A stretch of 64,000 nt of DNA from Trichomonas vaginalis G3 (Eukaryota; Parabasalia; Trichomonadida; Trichomonadidae), in assembly GCF_026262505.1 (NCBI RefSeq), contig NC_067206.1, positions 14,814,205 through 14,878,204 on the forward strand. Reading direction: 5' to 3'. Of the stretch, positions 8,284 to 19,699 are shown in pieces (position 1 is the first letter of the stretch; every line of letters starts with the position of its first letter). The notes below the pieces were generated by a model, which saw nothing but the letters and a program-made list of their open reading frames with translations, made no database searches and had not been told where the DNA came from. Position numbers and translations under genes: made by a program.

Positions 8284-9963
8284 TTAGTCTATTAAATTAT
8301 TCTTTTCTTTGAAATCCTCCAAAAATTCTTCGAAATGTTCTAAAATATAACCTGGAGAATTATAACAAAATTCATTAATTTCTAACATATACGTATCTAA
8401 CAATTCATTTGGAATTTCAAACGATCTTAAATATGTAATTGAATTTTGTATCTTCTCATTTATTTGAGAAAGTTTTTCTTCAGCATTTTCCAATAAAAAT
8501 CTTAATGGATTCAAATTGGCTTCTTGATTCTGAACAAAATTTAATACTTGGTATAAACGTGATTGAACTTCTCTTTTCAATTTTGTTTTATAATCTGTCA
8601 ATCGAGGCTCGCGAATTCTAATTGAAGGAATAAAACCTGTTTGAAGTAAATCGTTTTTAATACGATAAAAGTAATTGGGTGCAACTTCTTCTAAAAGATT
8701 TTTGACAAAAACATCAATTCTTTGATTTTTAACGCAGCCAAAATCGTGATATTTTATCTTTTTAAATAAAGATTCAGAAACGTTATTCACAACGGTTAAT
8801 TCATTTGGTCTGGCAGCGGCTATCCACTGTTGTTTATGAATGTCCCACTGACGTGTAAAGTATTGATTAAATTCCAATTGATCTTGAATTTTATCAATAA
8901 TGTGCTCTTTATACATTTTTGCAGCATCTTCTTCTGTGCAATCACGATAATAACATAAAATGTTCATAAATTTTTCGACTTCTGATCTAATCTCTTCATC
9001 ATTTATCTTTGAGAGATTCTTTTTAAGTGCGCGTATTACATGTAGCGCGCACCAAAAGATATTGCACTCCGGAAATGAATTCCTAATCCCGTTGAAAATG
9101 TTTAGTGCACAGTCAGACATGATAAATTCAGGTTCTGTGTGAGTTGTTTCAAAATATTTACTTAAGCAAAAAGAAATATTTTCACTATTATCTGGATATA
9201 TTATAAAATAACACAAAGGGATAGAATGAGTATTAGCAAATTTGGTAGCTAATACATAAAAAGGAAATCCATGAATAATTAATTTAAACGTAGAGTCTAA
9301 GTGATAAATTGGTGGTTTTTCATGAATTTGAGAGATCATATCATTATCAGAGTAAATAAAAACCAATTTGTCTGGAAAATCAGTATCTTCACCTTGAATG
9401 TCAAAATAAATAAGGTCATCATGTTGATCTTCCCATTGATTAACATAGTTTTGTAAAGATTGAAATTGATTTAAAGATATGTCTGGTAAAGATCTCATAA
9501 GATCTTTTTGTTGTAAATAATATTTCAATTGATTGATTGCAGTTTGTTTCATAGTCATGTGAATACAAGTATGATCTTTAGGTATTTCAAGCGTTTTGTT
9601 GACTTCTTGTGTTGCATTAAGTGGACTTCCGTGATTCATGAGAAATTTTTTAATCCAAGCACGGTAAGTACCACTTGTAGGTGTATTTTTATGTTGTGGT
9701 GGTGGTCCTGAGTGAATATGAGTTAAGTTTGCAGATTTAAAAATGTAATTGTCGAAATTTTTAATAAATTTAAAGCCTGCTGGGCAGCCTTCGTATTCGC
9801 ATCGGTGGTAGATTAATACTCCTGTTCCAATTGATAGTTTTTGTGGGTCTTTGACAAATCTTATGTTACCATGCAGCTCTGCAGCTATAACAAAACGAGA
9901 ATATTCTAAATATCCTATGGCTTGATCAACCTCGCATGGAGGATCGGGTGGAGGATGTTGCAT
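8284..9963 (-). CDS. MULE (Mutator-like) DDE transposase, 559 aa
   Basis: The N-terminus has a WRKY/FLYWCH-like zinc-finger layout (YHRCEYEGCPAGF ... THIHS, about residues 55-85). The MULE core follows with the first Asp in PIYHLDSTFKLI, the second in FIMSDCALNIFNG, the CxxHxxR-type segment FWCALHVIRALKK and the Glu in VVNNVSESLFKK. The length is normal and no break is visible, so it may be functional. It should excise and insert MULE-A copies. A short homologous gene lies at 47290 and a near-identical C-terminal copy at 56932-57501. Confidence 0.9.
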   Translation of the reverse strand: MQHPPPDPPCEVDQAIGYLEYSRFVIAAELHGNIRFVKDPQKLSIGTGVLIYHRCEYEGCPAGFKFIKNFDNYIFKSANLTHIHSGPPPQHKNTPTSGTYRAWIKKFLMNHGSPLNATQEVNKTLEIPKDHTCIHMTMKQTAINQLKYYLQQKDLMRSLPDISLNQFQSLQNYVNQWEDQHDDLIYFDIQGEDTDFPDKLVFIYSDNDMISQIHEKPPIYHLDSTFKLIIHGFPFYVLATKFANTHSIPLCYFIIYPDNSENISFCLSKYFETTHTEPEFIMSDCALNIFNGIRNSFPECNIFWCALHVIRALKKNLSKINDEEIRSEVEKFMNILCYYRDCTEEDAAKMYKEHIIDKIQDQLEFNQYFTRQWDIHKQQWIAAARPNELTVVNNVSESLFKKIKYHDFGCVKNQRIDVFVKNLLEEVAPNYFYRIKNDLLQTGFIPSIRIREPRLTDYKTKLKREVQSRLYQVLNFVQNQEANLNPLRFLLENAEEKLSQINEKIQNSITYLRSFEIPNELLDTYMLEINEFCYNSPGYILEHFEEFLEDFKEKNNLID

Positions 9964-10211
9964 TGAGCAGCAAAAAGGAAAAATAAAATTGAAAACTCAC
10001 ATTGAAAAAATAACGGTTTAATAGAAAATATTTTTTTTCTTCTGAAAAAGAATTATCTTTGAGTATCTAAATTGGGATAAAGGATATAGAATAGATAACT
10101 AGTACTTAATATATGATACATGTACACGAAATGGAAGAATGTGTACTAAAAGAAAGAGAAATTTTAGCTTAATATTTTACATACGAATCAATTATCTTTG
10201 GTTAAAAGGTA

Positions 10212-11258
10212 GAATTGTTGGCTATGATGTACTGATTCATGATCAGTACATCATAGCCAACAATTCCTTATACAAAATTCAAAAACTTGGGTGCAATCAG
10301 TTCTGATTGCACCCAAGTTTTTGAACTTTCTTGAGGGAATTAAAGGGTGAGAGATTTATAGTCTATCTATATATCTCCCACCCTCTAATTCCCTCCCTGA
10401 CAGCGGGAAACTTTGTCTGAATGTTAAACTATTCAGACAAAGTTTCCCACTGTTTGCGAAGGAATTGTTGGCTATGATGTACTGATTCATGATCAGTACA
10501 TCATAGCCAACAATTCCTTATATAAAGTTCAAAAACTTGGGTGCAATCAGAACTGATTGCACCCAAGTTTTTGAACTTTCTTGAGGGAATGGAAGAGTAA
10601 GAGGTATACATTATGAATATATACCTCTTACCCTTCCATTCCCTCTCTGACAGCGGGAAACTTTGTCTGAATGTTAAACTATTCAGACAAAGTTTCCCGC
10701 TGTCAGCGAAAGAATTGTTCCATCTGGTGCATAGAGTGTGAATCTATGCACCAAATGGAGCAAGTCCCTCGCGAAATTGCCAAAACTTGCGTCGCATTTC
10801 AAAGATTGCGACCCCAAATTTTGCGATTTCTAGTAGAGATGGAGTATTTTGAGTCACTGACCTATATGCAGTGGCTCAAAGGGCTCCATCTCTACTTTGA
10901 AGCAAGGAAACTTTCCTCGAAATTTTGATAATTTGAAGAAAGTTTTCAAGCAATTAACAAAGGATTACTCGCTATGAGGTAAAAATTCTAGATTTTCACC
11001 TCATAGCGAGAGCTTCCCTTTCATTGCTTGAAAACTTTCCCCAGCTTCAAAATTGGGGAAAGGGCTGTAAAGTCGACTCCGATACCAGCAGGTACCAGAG
11101 TATTTAAAAGAGAAGCCCTCGTACGAGTTTCTATGAAGACCTTCTCATTCAAGAAGATCTTAATAGAAAATCGTACGAGGGCATTGGAAACTCGCGTCTG
11201 GTACATGTTGGTACCAGAGTGTTTGAGATTTGAAGACTTTGGTACTAACATGTACCAG
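10212..11258. repeat. Serial-hairpin array in MULE-A1
   Basis: Four hairpin modules repeat in fixed order with a 250-bp period (10212 and 10462): A (GAATTGTTGGCTATGATGTA, 25-bp arms, 5-base loop), B (AAAAACTTGGGTGCAATCAG), C (a GAGGGAAT...-type stem ending in GAGGTATA or GAGATT) and D (GCGGGAAACTTTGTCTGAAT). Other hairpins follow to 11258, such as GCCCTCGTACGA and CTGGTACATGTTGGTACCAG. No credible gene lies here. Confidence 0.9.
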
Positions 11259-11407
11259 AATTTATGATGAATTTAAGATGGACCATTATAAAATGGTAGC
11301 GGTTTGTTTCAAAAAAATTTAGATGTGATTTGCATAGATATAGATTATATGATTTATACATATGAAAAATAATATATAAAAATATAATTTTGAGATAATT
11401 ATGTAAA

Positions 11408-12240
11408 GAGAAAGGGACAGACTAGCCCATTGTCACTTTTTAATTTAGCAAATGAACGCTTATGGAGTGGAGTTTTTGGGTAAATCTGATTTGCTTATAA
11501 ATGAAATAAAATCAAAAGAAACCATATTGGCATTATATTATGCAAAAATAAATGATCTTACTTAGTACTTTTAAAGTTAATTTCAGAAAAAATTTGACAC
11601 AATGGTATCCGGCACATACAAGTGGTGTACAACCAAAATATAAGTTAGTTTAAACATATATTGCTATATCTCATGATCTTACTTAGTACTTTTAAAGTTA
11701 ATTTCAGAAAAAATTTGACACAATGGTATCCGGCACATACAAGTGGTGTACAACCAAATCTTCGACTCGATGAACTTGTAATCGAGTTATATTCCAGTGT
11801 TGTTCCTTTATTCCTGATTAAGTTGCAAATTAAAGGTCTGGATTCAGAGAGAAGTGTTAAAGTTATCAAAAAATCACAAGAGATTTCGAAGAAATGACAC
11901 AATTTAAAAAAGTCGAATGCATCAGTATGCTTGAAGCTGTTCAGAAAGGTCTGAAAAATGATACACTTGATCCTAACATTGTTTACTCAACATTAAAAAT
12001 ATTATTGCAAAGAAAACATTTGATTTAATAAACATTTAATTTATTATAATTAATTTTTTATTACAGTATAGTAAAAAATGCTATAAATAAATTATTATAT
12101 TTTATTAAAATGTGACTTTTAATAGTAAGTGAATAAAATAAATCAGGAATTGGGAAAGAAATAAGGTTAATTAAAAATAATGAAAATTACAAGTTTAAGG
12201 TTAATGAAAAAGTGACAATGGGCGAGTTTGTCCCCCACTC
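11408..12240. mobile_element. GAG-ended short transposon C1, 833 bp, with 10-bp target duplication
   Basis: The TIRs start GAGAAAGGGACAGACTAGCC and GAGTGGGGGACAAACTCGCC, each followed by CATTGTCACTTTTT. ATTATGTAAA flanks it at 11398-11407 and 12241-12250. The matching site in MULE-A2 (58374-58383) is empty and has the 10-mer once, which proves the boundaries. A MULE-like superfamily is likely from the 9-10 bp duplications. It carries 1.7 copies of a 121-bp repeat. Confidence 0.92.
11452..12030 (+). pseudogene. Relic ORF of GAG-ended element family
   Basis: A short frame from ATG 11452 runs 37 codons (MNAYGVEFLGKSDLLINEI...) to 11565 and enters the 121-bp repeat. After the repeats another frame reads TQWYPAHTSGVQPNLRLDEL. 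Its continuation ends in a tail that the copy at 39358-39726 shows best (SMLEAVQKGLKNDTLDPNIV, then YSTLKYILQRKHLI). Frame changes make this copy non-coding as a whole. No known family. Confidence 0.5.
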
Positions 12241-12408
12241 ATTATGTAAATAATATTTTAAATATTTGAATTTGAGGTATAATTTTATAGTAAAATATAT
12301 TATAAAGAGTATTTATATAAATATTGTTAAATAATATAAGTAATAAAAATTGAGACCCCCTCCCTGTTTTTGATGTTTTGTCACTTTTTCGGTAATTCTT
12401 ATTGTTTC

Positions 12409-13374
12409 ATGATTTCAACAATCGGCACAACAACAATTCAAGCCACGAACGGCGGGACTCTGTCCACAACTACAGCACCAAACTCGCTAGTCATGAATCC
12501 TACGTCAATGTTGGTAGAGATGAAAAGCTTTATTCCTTCTTCATATACTTTTGAAACAGAAATCCAGAAGATAAAGCAAGAACTTTTAACAAGTAATTTA
12601 GACTGTAGTGCGAAAGATGAAACAAATGAACAGTATCTTTATGAAATGGAGGACCTCATCGACCATTTGCCTAAACTACCTGAAATTCAGCAGCAAAAAC
12701 TAACTATTCCTGAATTCGACGAAATTGAAGTCAAAGCAACTGACTCAGTAGAAATTAAGACATTCATACGTAAAGTAAATTATGAATTCCTTGGTTTTCA
12801 TTGCAACCATAAAGTTATGGACAAAGATTGCGACATGGTTTATAAAAATATTTCTGACCTTTACAAATCCGAAGAATTTAAGACATACGATAACTTTGTT
12901 TCATTAGTTGCAAAATGTGTATGGCAGATAAGAGATAAAGATAGAAGATGTAAAGTATGGAATGAACAGATAAAACCAGCAGCTTTTGAGTTAAAGAAAA
13001 CCATTGACGCCTTAGTTGTTCTAGCTGGTTTTATTTCAATGTATAACGCAAAAACGATGCCGCAATGTTCAAAATGTAAAGCAGCAATAATAAAATATAA
13101 CTACTCAGTCAAAGAGATAGAAAGAATGCGAAACGACTATGCAGACTTAAAGAAAGAAGCAGAAAAGCCAGCAGAAGATAAAATGGATATGTTGACATTT
13201 CTTAATAAAAACTATCCAACAGCAGAAGATTTCCTTCTGTCTGACGTCAAGAAGAAATATAAAGAAACCTTCGGCATTGTTAAAACTTTTGATATCCTCA
13301 GCGAAGAAATAGAAGCTACGAAATTGTTTAGGATTTCAAATATACATCGTACAATTCATGTAAAACGCTTGTGA
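12409..13374 (+). CDS. Polinton C hypothetical protein, about 321 aa
   Basis: The frame is open from the ATG right after the MULE-A1 end, and upstream into it. The first 36 codons are GC-richer and Thr/Ser-rich (IGTTTIQATNGGTLSTTT) and may belong to the neighbouring GC-rich segment, so the true Polinton start could be the ATG at 12520 (MKSFIPSSYTFETE). The rest is helical, with a CNHKVMDKDCD motif and a CSKCKAA pair that could bind a metal. A palindromic intergenic repeat follows. Function unknown. Confidence 0.5.
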   Translation: MISTIGTTTIQATNGGTLSTTTAPNSLVMNPTSMLVEMKSFIPSSYTFETEIQKIKQELLTSNLDCSAKDETNEQYLYEMEDLIDHLPKLPEIQQQKLTIPEFDEIEVKATDSVEIKTFIRKVNYEFLGFHCNHKVMDKDCDMVYKNISDLYKSEEFKTYDNFVSLVAKCVWQIRDKDRRCKVWNEQIKPAAFELKKTIDALVVLAGFISMYNAKTMPQCSKCKAAIIKYNYSVKEIERMRNDYADLKKEAEKPAEDKMDMLTFLNKNYPTAEDFLLSDVKKKYKETFGIVKTFDILSEEIEATKLFRISNIHRTIHVKRL

Positions 13375-13440
13375 AAAAAGAGGTGAAAAAAGAGGTGAAA
13401 AACAGGTGAAAAAACAGGTGAGATCTCACCTCTTCACCTC
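13375..13440. repeat. Palindromic GGTGAGATCTCACC spacer with direct GGTGAAAAA repeats
   Basis: Four direct copies of GAGGTGAAAAA or CAGGTGAAAAA lead into the perfect palindrome GGTGAGATCTCACC, followed by CTTCACCTC. The same arrangement returns at 24779-24830 in this Polinton, again just after a gene stop. It could form an RNA 3'-end hairpin. Confidence 0.65.
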
Positions 13441-13510
13441 AACATTATTTTTATTGAATTCAGCACAAAAATAATGAATTTCATTAGTTATTTTGTATGT
13501 AAAGACAGTA

Positions 13511-14122
13511 ATGACAAACATTGAGTTTGAAACAGTTAGAAAGATAGACAATGACACCAAAGTGGTTAGAATAGGTGATTTAAACGTAAGATACTCAAAG
13601 AAATACAACAAATATTCTTTGTCAGACATTATATCTCCATCTGGAAAGAAAAACAACGACTGGGTTAGAAATGCTTCAACTCAGAAAATTTTGACAAGAA
13701 ATCCTGAGCTTATGATATCAGTAGCATTTCATGGAACAAGAGCATATCTTATAGACAAAAGTCTTATACCAATAGTTTTGTTATGGTTAGACCCAGTTGT
13801 TGGATATAACTTCATAACATATGGTTCATTCGATACGGAACGTTGCAGTGAAGGCTTACTTTACATCGTTCAGAAACCGAAGGACTTCAACACAAAAAGA
13901 TATAAGATAGGAAGGACATATAATATAACTCAAAGATATGACAGTACAGTCAATAGAGTCAAGGTTGTGTTTGTTAATGATATGAGAGCTGCTGAAACAG
14001 AACTGCTTGAAGTTTTTGAGAAAATGTATGGTGCTCCCACGAAAGGTAAAGAAACGTTTGAAGTAGATGAGATAGATAAAGCTATAAAATTATTTGACGA
14101 AGTTGCTGAAAAATACATGTAA
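13511..14122 (+). CDS. KilA-N plus T5orf172/GIY-YIG-like protein, 203 aa
   Basis: Residues 15-100 look like a KilA-N DNA-binding domain (VRIGDLNVRYSKKYNKYSLS, then GTRAYLIDKSLIPIVLLWLD). Residues 115-200 look like the T5orf172/MUG113 branch of GIY-YIG nucleases (GLLYIVQKPKDF, RYKIGRTYNITQRYDS). Such fusions are frequent in large DNA viruses and phages. I chose ATG 13511 because the leader ATTTTGTATGTAAAGACAGT before it is shared with the next gene. The frame looks whole. Confidence 0.8.
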   Translation: MTNIEFETVRKIDNDTKVVRIGDLNVRYSKKYNKYSLSDIISPSGKKNNDWVRNASTQKILTRNPELMISVAFHGTRAYLIDKSLIPIVLLWLDPVVGYNFITYGSFDTERCSEGLLYIVQKPKDFNTKRYKIGRTYNITQRYDSTVNRVKVVFVNDMRAAETELLEVFEKMYGAPTKGKETFEVDEIDKAIKLFDEVAEKYM

Positions 14123-14211
14123 AACGTTTATTTTTGGTCTTTTGTGAAAGTCAGAAAATAAAGTTAGTTTTATTTTTATTTATTTTTTTTATTTTGTATG
14201 TAAAGACAGTA

Positions 14212-14892
14212 ATGACAACATCAGAGAACACAACAACAGTTATAGTCCATGAAGCTATAAATGAAGAATACGAGTACATACAGTATAACAAACAGTTACG
14301 TCTCATTCGTTCAGTCAAAGATGACATGTACCAAATGCAAAGTATAATGAATGCTCTTCGTTCTACAAAGCAAGCATATCATTGGTTTGAAAACCAACAG
14401 ACAAAAGAACTTTTAGAAGAATTTCCTCATATGATTGCTTCCCTCGGAAAACCGGGGAAGAGATTCCGTATGAAAATCGCAAGAATTTGGCTCCTGGTTT
14501 GAAAGGTTATTATGTTCATAGACTTTTAGTTAATGCTGTAGCAATGTGGGCTTCACCTCGTTATGCTTGTTTATATTTTCATGATGTTAGATGAACTATA
14601 TAAAGCAGAACGTGGAGAGATGGAAAAGAAACTTCATGCAAAAGATGAAGTCATTGAATCCAAAGACAAAAGCATACAGAAAAGAATACCGCGTTCAGTA
14701 CCAAAAGGAAAGGAAAAGAGTTATAAGTATATGATTTATACTGAAGAGTTGGAGAAAGAAGAAGACAGTGACATGGTTATGTTGCATTTAGTCAGAAGAA
14801 ACAACAAGAGCTTTTATGACTTAGCTAAAATATATAATCTGACAGAAACTGGTTCTATCGTGAAACTTACCGATTTCAATGACACCGAATGA
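14212..14892 (+). pseudogene. KilA-N domain gene, broken
   Basis: The start at 14212 follows the same leader as the KilA-N gene at 13511. The pieces read YHWFENQQTKELLEEFPHMI near the start and, after 14563, a coiled segment and SYKYMIYTEELEKEEDSDMV. The layout is like viral KilA-N proteins with a C-terminal helical domain. It is broken at one or a few places. Confidence 0.6.
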
Positions 14893-15089
14893 GCAAATAA
14901 AGGAAATTGTCAAAAATACTCTTCCTCAAACACACTATGACATCAAAGGTTGCACAATACTTACATTCAAAGAAGACTTAACATTACTGAAGGAAAAATA
15001 ACAGAATATTTCGATAACTTCAAAGAGGAAGAATAAAAAATCTAAGCTAATTTTATTTTTTTATAAAATTTTATCTCATATGAAAGAAC

Positions 15090-15305
15090 ATGAATTTAGA
15101 ATATTCGGAACTCATGACAGAAGAAGAGAACGAACAACATGTAAAAGATTATGCAAAATTTCTGAAGACATACAAAGCATTTAAACAATATCTAAATGCT
15201 TCTAAAGATTATGCAAAATTTCTGAAGGTATATAAAGCTTATGAAAAAGCGTATGAAAAGTTTATACATTGGGGAATTGTTGTAAAATATCGATATGAAG
15301 ACTAA
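15090..15305 (+). CDS. Short Polinton ORF with internal repeat, 71 aa
   Basis: The peptide contains KDYAKFLKTYKAFKQYL and then KDYAKFLKVYKAYEKAYEK, an internal duplication also visible in the DNA. It is Lys/Tyr-rich, predicted helical and soluble. The leader is AT-rich with a run of T. Function unknown. Confidence 0.4.
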   Translation: MNLEYSELMTEEENEQHVKDYAKFLKTYKAFKQYLNASKDYAKFLKVYKAYEKAYEKFIHWGIVVKYRYED

Positions 15306-15329
15306 CCAAAATATATTTTTGCTTAAATA

Positions 15330-15810
15330 GCTTCAGGGTCTATTTCTTCAACCATTTCACTTCCTTCGTCAATGTCAATAGAAGCTTCTTCAACTTTGGT
15401 AAGAATTTCTGTATAACATCTTTGTTCGTTATTGTCTTCAGAGATGAAGGATAATATTTCACAGATGTTTCACCCTTCTTATATTCTTTCTGTTCGGAAA
15501 GATTTAAAGCAATACTGAAGAAGTCAATATTAGAGTTCTTTATAACAGTATAATGAGTATCTTTGACATTCACGAAGAAACTCTTTTGTTTTCAAAACTA
15601 CTGCTAACTCTTGTGAAGTATAACGTTTGCGGTCAATGACGATAGCTAATGGTCTGACATACTGACCAAAACTTAGATTCTTTCACAAATTCTTGTTAAA
15701 GATAACATTAACATTTGAAGCATTATTGAACTCATTCTTTGATGGCAGTAGCGAGAGCATTGTATGAAAAGAACTTGCAATCTTGCATGTGTTTCATTAA
15801 AATAAAAATA
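15330..15810 (-). pseudogene. Polinton C minus-strand gene, broken
   Basis: An open 77-codon piece (SNIDFFSIALNLSEQKEYKK, then SLKTITNKDVIQKFLPKLKK) lies at 15340-15573 and coding-like text continues upstream. It runs toward the short ORF at 15090. No family recognised; broken at a few places. Confidence 0.4.
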
Positions 15811-15885
15811 TTAAATTATTTTGAAAAATAACTTAAAAAATCTAATCTAATTTTTTCAAAAATATTTTTTTATTTCCTACTAAAG

Positions 15886-18800
15886 ATGTATCGGAAGTTG
15901 TCTAAGTTAGAACACTCGGAAATAAAACAACTTCTTACAGAAGCTAACATAGATGTTGCAAAACATTACGCAACAAACAAAAAAGCACTCGCTGACTTCA
16001 TTAAAGACTATAATGGTGCAATAAGTTATGATAGAATTCATGAGTTCATAAAGCCGCAACGCGGCGAGGACGAAGTCCATGCAAGAGCATTTCCTTTAAA
16101 TGACGTTGCTATTGACTTATATCATAGACGTTCAGTACCTCATGAAGTAAGAAGAGAAATGTTTGACTAACAAATGCAAACGTTGGTGAAACAAGAAGAA
16201 GAGACGACACACTGAACAACAGAGAAGAGAGATGTTTAAGAGCGCTATAGAACAAGTTCGCAAAGCTAACGATGTCATTCGTTCCATTGACGACAAACCA
16301 AAGAAGGTGAGAGATGGTTAAAGAAAGATGAAGAGAATAGGAAGAGAAATTTAAGTCAGGCAATAGACTCATTGACTTTAACATCGAAGCTTTAGATGAA
16401 CCAAACAGAGACTACTTACACAAACATTTCGGTAAGGTTTTCATGAGACTCTTAGAGAAAATTAAAATAAACTCACAACAGAGATGGATGGTATGTTATA
16501 AACTTGGTGGAAAGTATGAATGTTCTACGTTAAACCTCAATAATATTGGAACATTACTACATCAGCTCTTGAAGGAGAACTTTATATCAGAGATAGAAGC
16601 AAATGCTGCAGGTATTGTTGAAATGCACTATGACTTCTTCTTGACAAACATAAAGAATCTTACCGAAATAAAGATGTATGATTTAGCAGAATATGAAGGC
16701 TTAGCGATGTCAGATGTAAAGAAAGGCAAACCAAAAAAGAGACCATATAGAGATGAAAGCACACTGACAAATGACCAGAAAGCCATTTTGGAAGCTCTTA
16801 AGCAAACAGGAAACCCAGCACTATATAGAAGCTTTTGGAAAGATAATGGTGAAAAGAAGTTTTATAAGAAGAGAAGCGGTCAGTTCTGGAAGTATCTTTG
16901 CACATTACTTATAAATCTTGAGCGCTACCAAATCTTCAATGAATTGAACAAAAGAACTGCAGCACTTATGACAGAAGACAATTGTTTCGTTTATGCTTGC
17001 ATTCAGGCTGGAGTAGATGGAGAGACTATTGACCACATGAGAGAAGTCATTCGTGTTAGAGACTTTCCTCAAAGTAAAGTACAAGAAATTTCTGACGCAA
17101 CAGGTATATAGCATTTAATGTTACCATTGGTTACTTCAATGACTCAAGACATAATGAAATAAAGAGATACATACAAAAGAATGTGAAACTGTTGAACTAT
17201 TGACTTACTTCTTGTTGAAGACCACTACATGCTAAATGAAAGATTACATGACACATATTTCATTCGCAACTATATAGAAATCTTGAAAGGAGTGTGGTGG
17301 AATGAACATGAGAAACAAATGAAGATTTATACAAAGAGAGAAGATAAATATGTAGTTCGTTATGATAGAACAACACCGTTATGGGATGTTATGAAAACAT
17401 TGTGGGAGTACAAATATTTCGAACCTATTTCTTATGGAGAACTTTTCACATATACGACTGACTTATATAAACAGAACCTTGCACCATTTAAAGACTTGTC
17501 ATATGCTCCAAAGTATTGTGTACAATTGAAGAAGAAAGCCGAGTCAAAAGAAGTAAATAAAGCTAAATGTAAGTTCATTCCTGAGCACGTTTTCTTTGCT
17601 GACTTTGAGTGCAGTACCGATGGCTTTCATAAAGCTTTTAACATATGTTACGACAGTGAAGATGGTTCAGTGAGTGAAAGCATTTGGGGTCAGAACTGTG
17701 CAACAGAATTTTTGGAACGACTTCCTGACAAGAGTTTTAATATATTCCATAACCTCGGTTATGAATAAACTTCATCTTAAGACACATGACAGAAGTGAAA
17801 GGAACTCCCATCATTAAAGGTTCACGAACAATGCAAATAACTGGCTTATATAAAGGAAGGGCATTATTATAAAAGACTCTTACAGTGTTATAAATAAGAA
17901 GCTTAAACTATTTCCTGCTATGTTTAACTTACAAACAGGACCGAAAGAAGTATTTCCATACAACTACTACAGCAGTGTTTTTGTTAGCAAATGACAACAG
18001 AACTGGTGTCATTTTGAGCATGTAAGTTTGTAAAAGATATTGATACATTCATGAAAAACATAGATTCCATCAAAGGTTGCAGAATAGATGAGAACCACTT
18101 CGACTTAGAAAAGTTAGTACATTCTATATGCAAACAAGATGTAAGAATTTTAAGAGAAGGTTTTGTTAAGTTCCGCAATGACATATTGAAAGAATTTGAT
18201 TTAAACGTTTATGACTACGGTATTTGTTCAATTGCTAACAAATTATTTGAGAACAGAGTGTGCTTCCCGAATGGAAATTTATATGACCTCTCAAATAAAC
18301 CAAGAGAATTTATTTCACGCTGTATTCAAGGTGGAAGATGTATGCTGTCAGATAACATTGAAACAAAAGAGCGAAAAGAAACTCATTGCTGATTTCGACG
18401 CTGTTTCATTATATCCATCCGCTATAGCAAGACTTTATACTTTAGAAGGTATTCCAAAGGTTATGAAGAAAGAAATGTTAAGCACAGAGTATCTCATGAG
18501 AAATTTATTCAATGACGACCAAAAGGAACCCATTGGTGAAAAGTTTATGTCTGGCTTCTTTGTTCTCATTAAGATAACAGAGATTGGAATACATAGACAC
18601 TTTCCTTTAATAGTTTGTGACCCTGAACTAAATCCAGAACTTAACGTTCCCAGAAGTTCAAACACTTGCTGTTTAATGTATGTTGACCATATAACATTAC
18701 AAGACCTCATAAATATCAAGGTGTCAAATGTGAAGTGTTGCAAGGATACTATTACGATGGAAACAGAGATATTAGAATAAGAGATGAAGTAAAGAAGTTG

Positions 18801-19650
18801 TTTGAGTTAAGGTTAAAGTATAAGAAAGAAGGAAATCCTTTGCAAGAAAATATAAAGCTCATTCTGAACAGTATTTATGGCAAAACTATTCTCTCCTATT
18901 GAGTCAAAAATAACCATAGTAAATGACAAAGATGCTATAAGATATGCCATCAGAAACTACAACCATATAGTGAAGTTCGAAGGTTTGGATGGTTCAGATA
19001 AAACTATTTTCAAGCTAACGAAAAGCATTTGCAGACACTTTAACTTTCTGTCCACTTGGTGTTAACATTCTGTCTATGCGAAGAGAATAATGTGTGAAGT
19101 ATTCTGTACTGCTGAGGACTTAGGAATGGACATCTTTTATAGCGATACGGACAGTATGCATTCTACAATGAAGATATCCCTCGTTTAGCTGAAGAGTTTG
19201 AGAACGTTATGGAAGAGTTCTCATTGGTAAAAACCTTGGTCAATTTCATAGCGACTTTGCAGAAATCACAAAAGATAAACAAAGTTTAGCATACAAGTCA
19301 ATATTTTGGAAAGAAGACTTACATAGACTTACTCACGAATGATTTAAATGAAGTTGCATTTCACTGCAGAATGAAAGGCGTGAAGCAAGATGTTATTGCT
19401 TTAAACCGCTAATGAAATGTTTCCTGACTCTGTTCAGTGTTTCTATGATGAAGATAAAGGTTTAATGTTCCACAAGGAACATATGACAAGACTCTGAGTT
19501 CAGTTTAATGAAACTTTACAAAGCACTTTATATGACGGTCAGAGATTGGATTTGACTTATGTAAGTCATGTCAACCTTGCTTTGAAGAGAAGTTTAACTT
19601 CTCAATAACGACTAAAACAAGCTTTATTCGTAAGTTGAAGTTCTGAGGTC
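15886..19650 (+). pseudogene. Protein-primed family B DNA polymerase of Polinton C, heavily broken
   Basis: Polinton PolB replicates the element from a protein primer. Visible landmarks in order are an N-terminal helical region, the exonuclease motif FFADFECSTDGFHKA near 17600, the polymerase motif DFDAVSLYPSAIARL near 18400, an NSIYGKT motif near 18870 and a YSDTDSM motif near 19140. About 3.7 kb agrees with the usual size. There are many breaks, around ten or more. Confidence 0.85.
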
Positions 19651-19699
19651 ATTTATTTTTGTCAGCAATGAGGTCATTCGTGATAAAAAATAAGCCGCT

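Larger units (their letters stand above)
8171..12407. mobile_element. MULE-A1, Mutator-like transposon with nested insertion
   Basis: The left end starts GTATATAAGAATTTCCGAAA and the right end, reverse-complemented, reads AAACAATAAGAATTACCG followed by AAAAAGTGACA. Both ends match MULE-A2 at 56822-58539. The element holds an open MULE transposase, a hairpin array and, at 11408-12240, a nested element. No flanking duplication was seen, and the right flank (12408) differs from the left. Confidence 0.85.

Noticed and set aside
10671-11267. ORFs inside the MULE-A1 hairpin array, also repeated in MULE-A2
   Set aside because: They arise from palindromes, since both strands give similar ORFs, and have no protein-like composition.
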